The position numbers and the translations under genes were made by a program. This document shows, piece by piece, positions 58,451 through 64,000 of a stretch of 64,000 nt of DNA. Source of the DNA: Sophora flavescens (Eukaryota; Streptophyta; Magnoliopsida; Fabales; Fabaceae); assembly GCA_030762895.1 (NCBI GenBank), contig JAUPTC010000050.1, positions 62,001 to 126,000 on the forward strand, given 5' to 3'. Below the pieces are notes generated by a model. It saw only the letters and a list, made by a program, of their open reading frames with translations, searched no databases and was not told the origin of the DNA. Every line of letters begins with the position of its first letter. The stretch's first letter is position 1.

Positions 58451-61400
58451 TTTTCTGAATTTTACGACGGTAGCAGTGGTGGGTAAATAATGAGATGGAG
58501 AAGAAGGAGAGAAGTATTAGAGAAGGTGAGGGTGGAAGAAGAACTCCTCCATTAGTAGAGATTTTCTTTCCTGCTATGAGGCTAGGCACCCACCCAACAG
58601 TTCTTGGATCATCTTCTTTAAGGATCTTTGCATCTACAATGAACTAAACACGAAAAATGCACAAGTTGGTGACCTGTGAGTCTTTTTGTGTTAGTGGAGA
58701 AAATAAATTTGTAGATAGGAATTACATAAATCACCTAGAATTAATGGCTGTTTCTGCTTTTTAATCTTTTATGTTTAGAATGACAGCTTCCTGCTCGTCA
58801 GTCCTTGTTGTTGTGTATTTATATAGAATTGGTGACTGCCATAGAACATATATGAGTAATGATTTTTGTACATTAAAATGAAGATATCTCATACATGCTT
58901 TCTTTTGCTTTTCGTGTATTTTGACGATATGAAGACAAAAGTAGTTTTGGATATTTTTATAAATATATGCTTTACGTCACATATGATGTCCAAAATTTGT
59001 GTTCAAATATCACAACTCAACATATTACAATATATTCTTATAGCCTCTATATGTCAGAGAAAGATAGCCATGATTGACAAATCCCATTTAGCTAGGCCAT
59101 CCATGTCATAAACACCTCTTTAATGTTGATAGCTTAATATAACAAGGTATATTAGAGGAGAAATGGTTGAATAAACATGATGGATCATAGGTATATATAT
59201 GCAAAATAAAATTTTAGAACAATATATTTTAAATTTATTTGATGAAGTTTTAAACATGTTTGGATTTATTAATTAAAGTAGGGTGCCTACTTAATAATTC
59301 CTTTTGAATAAAAAGAGCAATAATAATAATAAGTATGAAAATCTTTTTGGTAATAAAACTGATGAGAATTAATGAATAACTGACCAGCAAGGTTATGTGT
59401 ATAAATCCATACGGGTGATTGGAAACGAAAAGGCAATACAAGTCGACGTCATACTACTTTCGTTAAACCATTTTGTTCATCTATGATTTTCTCCTTAAAT
59501 TCAAACATGATTGTTTCTTACTAGTAAAACTCATTATTACTTTGATTTTATGATTTCAGTCACATTTAGCAGAGGTATTAATGCACTGATCATTAAGCAT
59601 ATTATATCATACGTGCGGTCTTTGCATAACCAACTATCATCATGAAGAGACAAATCATTTCCCTTGTCCCACTTAATTAGGCTAGGCTAATTAATGCCAA
59701 TAAAGACTCGGTTATTTTCTATGGATCCACAATTTCCTTCTATATGGTTGCATGTAACCCTTTCTGGGAGGGTTCACCCCGCTAGCGCCTCACATATCTC
59801 AGACAATCATCTATCAAAGCGAGGATACCGAGAAACCAAAAAAAAAAAATGATTGCATAGGAAGCCATACACAACCTATACTTAATGGATCTTGGGCCTT
59901 AATCATATGTTTAAGTACTTTATATCATTGAGGATTAGTCATAATGCTTTCAATCGTGAAGTACCTTGTATTCCATATCCCGAACCTAAAAATGGATTTT
60001 AATTAATTTTTGTCTTTCTATTAATTCACGATATATTTTATATGGATAGCTTGGCATGTGAATAGAACAAAATTTAATGAGATATTTCTATTGTTTCTTT
60101 TGTCTTTGACCAGATATCCCTGTCATATAAAGTTAAGAAAACCAACTTATATTGGGATAGTTAGATATCTATTTCTTTAATTCAATTCTTTAAAAACAAA
60201 AATTTACACATTTTAATATCATGTTTTGCCTCTATTTTATTTATAAATTATACCAAACATAAAATAAAATTCATATATTCTATTCTACTCAAGTGATGAA
60301 TCTATTAATATTAGTTACTTATATTATCTCCTTTGTTACGAATTGTGTAGACCAGCGTTTTCTTTTCCCATATAACATTTGTTTGGTTGCGGTGAATAAT
60401 GGAGGAAACAAAAATAAAAATACTAAAAATAGAGAAAAATAAAGTAGATTTTTGCTTTTCTTTGTTTGGTCTATGGGAAGAAAGAGAGAAGAGATGGATA
60501 AAAATATGTGATAAGGCTCATCATCTTCTTTCTCCCGTTATGGGAAGAAAGTGGAGAAAAAAGGGGTGAAATTTCAAATTTATACCTCATTTATCAGCAG
60601 CTCCATCATCTAACAGTCAGGAGTATATCGGTTCATTCAACAAAAACTCATCGGCTTCTTTTCACTTTCTCTCATTTAAACAATCCTTAAAATCTATCTT
60701 TGTTGGATCATTTTTTTCTATCCATATTCTTTTTCTCTTTTTCTTTTTTTTTCTCAAACCAAAAAAAGCCATAATGTGTTGATTGCACGGCACTTTGCTT
60801 CCATATAAAACATTAATCAATAACCATGTATAATCAATATATATGGTTAAAAATTTTTAAGTACTCTATTAAATAAAAAATTTTGGCTATAAAATTAAAA
60901 AAAAAATATTGTAGATCCAGTGGGAAGTGAGAACAGTATACATGATGGACAATAATTCTAGTGATCAAGTTTTCTAAAATAATAATAATCTTTCTCGTGT
61001 GGGGGTGAGTGATTATGGGTTTCCTAGCTGAAGATGCTCTCTGCTCGAAAATCATCATTACAAGTTCAAAGAGACTAGGAGAGGGCTAATCACGTGGAAG
61101 TACGTGTAAGCTGATTGTCCCTACAACTAAAAAAGTAGAACCGGCTTGACCGCTTGAACTGGCATGTCTCTAAGGTGCTGTACCAATGGTATAAAAAGTA
61201 AAAATTATTTGTATTAAGAGCTACTCCAATGACAGTTGCTTAAGTAATTTTAAAAATAAGAACTAACTATTATTAAGTTGTATTATTAGAGTACAATAAC
61301 AGTTCCTGGTTCTTATGGAAGATTCTAATAAAAATCATAAAAAAGAAAATAATAAAGAGTTCATTTGGTGATTAAGTAAGACCTGATGTGAGTATTTTCT

Positions 61401-63099
61401 CTTGCACCATTGAAAACACCCCCAGATTTGTATAGTATTTTAGTATGAGTCATATTTGTTGTAGTATAAAAGAAGGGCAAAATTAGTCTTTTTTTTGTTT
61501 TTTATGTTAATTATTTTATTTAACTTGATTCTTAATTTTACTTGTATCAAGTTAGTCTTAAATGTTCGCAAACATTTTACATTTTGTGCCAATTTCCGTG
61601 TAAATAACATTAAATTTTTTTCTTAAAAGTCAATTATATTTTTTCTCCCTTCTGCCCCTTTCTATGCATCTTTCTTCATAAACCCTAAATAACATACGGA
61701 TTCCTTCTAGTTTTGGGCACTCAATCAATGACTTCATTCAATTTTTATAGATTTGATTTGTTATTTAAAACAAGCGGTGCTTGCTTACCATCGTTGTTGA
61801 TCAGCAGCCGCTTGATCGCAATGGGTTTGAACGAATTCCTTTAATTTGGGCAATGTAAGCGGTAGCTTGCAGCTCTATAAGCCGTGGTTGAGGTCCAAGC
61901 TTGCAAAATAGTGGTTCACGGTGACACAATTTAGCTCCCGTCGTCGAAAAACAATTGTTGGCTCCCCTTCAATTCTAGATAGAAACCAATTATAAGATTC
62001 AACCTTAATTTATCATATCCAAAACACCCCTTGTGCCCCCATCAACATAATCCTCTCTTGCCCAAAAAAAATCATATCCAAAATCCTCAAACAGTCAGCA
62101 TGTTCCTGTCTAAAATCTATACCATTTTCTATATACAAGAACCAAACAACAGATAATCATAATAACATCCATCTATCTTTGAGTTTTTTCACTAGAGCCA
62201 TAATACAGTTAGTTTACCTTTCTGGGTTGTTCGGCTTACGATGCTACCTGTAATGCTTATTTATTGTTTTTAAAGGTAAGTAGATTTGAACGTTAATACT
62301 ATTTGTCGAAGTAGTATTTCTCAGCTTATATGTTGTCAAGTGGTTCTTTTTCCAGATTTCAGCAAAGATCTCTATACTCTTCATTCAATACATTTCGCTT
62401 ATAAAAAAAAGAATTTCTATGATATAAATCCAATTATCGCCTACAATGTTTAGAAAGAGACAATTTTTTCAACAATACATAAAATTATTGTGATTATATA
62501 AAGTGTTATAAAAAAATTGGTTACAGATAGATTTCTTATTTTGATAAACTAACATATTGGAGTGAGTACAAGAGTACTCAAACCTGTATAAAAAAATATT
62601 AAAACATTTGGTTAGCTGAAATTGGATGCCCCGTAAGCAATCTTTCACAGAGGACGACTTGAATTGTGGGAGTCTCAATCTGATATGGACTAGCTACAAG
62701 AATTTGGCTGAAAAGCATGCGGTTAATCGATCAGTAGAAATTTTATAATAATATTTACAAACGAGACTGAAGACTTATTGGTACAATTAAAGGTTGTGCT
62801 CACTTCAATTAAAGTGTTCATAATATTCTGCACTATTTTACCTTAAACAAGACAAATTGAACATCAACTTCACGTAACCTGTCAACTTGTCTCGCATGAG
62901 ATAACATCTTATGTAAGCGTGCCGGCAGGCTGTTGAGCGATTAAACACTAAAGTGACACGGTAACCACAATTTTATAACATGATAATTGAACAAGATGCT
63001 TGTATAAAGTTCTGGTCAGGCTTCAAATAAACATTATATACCCGTAAAAAATTTTGAAAACACAAGAGTAAAAGTCAAGAACAATTAGTTAGAAAGAAG

Positions 63100-63161
<62 letters not shown>

Positions 63162-64000
63162 CGTGAGAAGCTTATAGAGTAGGAGGGGTCTATGTTTCCC
63201 AGATTTTGCAGAATTAAGATCAGTCAATCAGACCTTGATTGAGAGGGTACTGTTGATGATGAAGGTTGAATAATGTTATCACTTAATTTGCAAGATAGCA
63301 TTGGGCCACCACAACCAATCAGTAATTGGTGATATCTCAACAAAATTTTGATCTATATGCGATATCATCTCTTGGTATAAAATCTAACGGAATTCGATGA
63401 TCTCTAGGATTTAATATCTATTATCAGAACCTGGTGGCTCAACTGTCCATCACCTAGCTAAAGAATCCAACGCTATACATTTTAGACTATTTGACCTAAT
63501 GAAATGTCTTTCACACTTGTACTTTGAACAACAACCCTTAATTTAAGAACGATCCATGCATATATGTAAGGTTTTAAATTTGCATATAGCTTAAACCGTG
63601 ATCATTATGTTACATTATTGTGTTTCGATATGGTCATATCAAGAATTAATACGATCCGTAATTATGGTCCGACATTTTATAACTACTACAATCGAGATGT
63701 TGCTACGATCACGGGATGCAGTAAGTTCATTTTAATGCATATGAAAATGATTGTTAATTTTATCAGACAAGAGAATTTTGCATACTTCAATGTTAGTTTT
63801 TTCCCATCGCATATAGTATCTTTGGTAAACAATGTTAGTTGAGACTAACCGGAGAGTGACCAAAGCAACATCTTCCTCAAAATTAACATGGAAACAAAGC
63901 AAGTTGTAATTAGAATATGGTAGTGTGAATTAACTTGCAGGTAAAACTAAAACCAGCATGATGAGTTATGAATCATGGATGAAGTTGTTGTGTAGTTAAT
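58451..64000. other. AT-rich stretch to the window end, no gene supported
   Basis: Only short frames (for example 58866-59111, 60508-60690, 60834-61058, 63618-63842), none with a recognisable motif. A (TA)n run lies at 63101-63158. The first 110 bp may be the 5' flank of the Dof pseudogene. Nothing else could be supported. Confidence 0.5.
63101..63158. repeat. (TA)n microsatellite
   Basis: Uninterrupted TA run of about 58 bp. Confidence 0.95.

Noticed and set aside
59750..59800. GC-richer stretch checked for a tRNA gene
   Set aside because: No cloverleaf arms could be formed.

Overview
The window looks like repeat-rich nuclear DNA of a flowering plant, most likely a legume of the Medicago/Trifolium type. 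The signs are AT-rich spacers, short GT-AG introns, plant-only families (RPW8-type NB-LRR, Dof, B3, SKU5-like, reticulon-like B) and nested plant transposons. The species is an inference. No new kind of biological system was found. What stands out is two long inverted duplications and several layers of nested insertion.

Layout, left to right. (1) 1159-4605 (left arm) and about 12385-16246 (right arm) are an inverted duplication. Each arm carries the first exon (DEK_C domain) of a UAF30/SWIB-type gene, its upstream region and a PIF1 helicase fragment. The left gene runs off the left window edge; the right copy is broken. Between the arms lie a B3-domain fragment, a decayed Ty1/copia element (about 5118-10818) split by a 1.9-kb solo LTR (8433-10340), and a MITE-like repeat. 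(2) 16247-21524 is the enlarged intron of the right UAF30-like copy. It holds Helitron-like sequence with a tandemly duplicated exon and ends in one exon of the second SWIB domain. (3) 21708-25052 is a second inverted repeat, two head-to-head copies of exon 1 of an RPW8-NB-LRR (NRG1-like) gene with a partial third copy between them. The plus copy continues to 28340 as a pseudogene with NB-ARC and LRR exons. (4) A tRNA-Trp 5' fragment (about 28777-28812) and a well-preserved reticulon-like gene (29034-30076, minus), the most intact cellular gene in the window.

(5) 31546-38925 is a young LTR retrotransposon with near-identical LTRs, a perfect GCATT target duplication and a tRNA-Asp primer site. 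It has gag and protease but no reverse transcriptase or integrase. Its LTRs and 3' internal region carry arrays of GC-rich hairpin units. It sits just upstream of a Helitron fragment (RPA-like exon plus PIF1 helicase pseudogene, 39025-40763). (6) 41703-47760 is a minus-strand LINE ORF1-like pseudogene (DUF4283 plus zinc knuckle) cut in two by a 4.3-kb solo LTR (42537-46832). (7) 47950-48845 is a GGAATGG-rich foldback repeat. (8) 50404-53110 is a multicopper-oxidase-like (SKU5/SKS) pseudogene. (9) 57600-58450 is a Dof zinc-finger pseudogene. The rest, to 64000, is AT-rich sequence in which no gene could be supported.

Most coding remnants are broken. Plausibly working cellular genes are the reticulon-like gene, whose start exon is not found, and the left UAF30-like gene, of which only exon 1 is in view. 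All calls come from reading the sequence; no searches were run.
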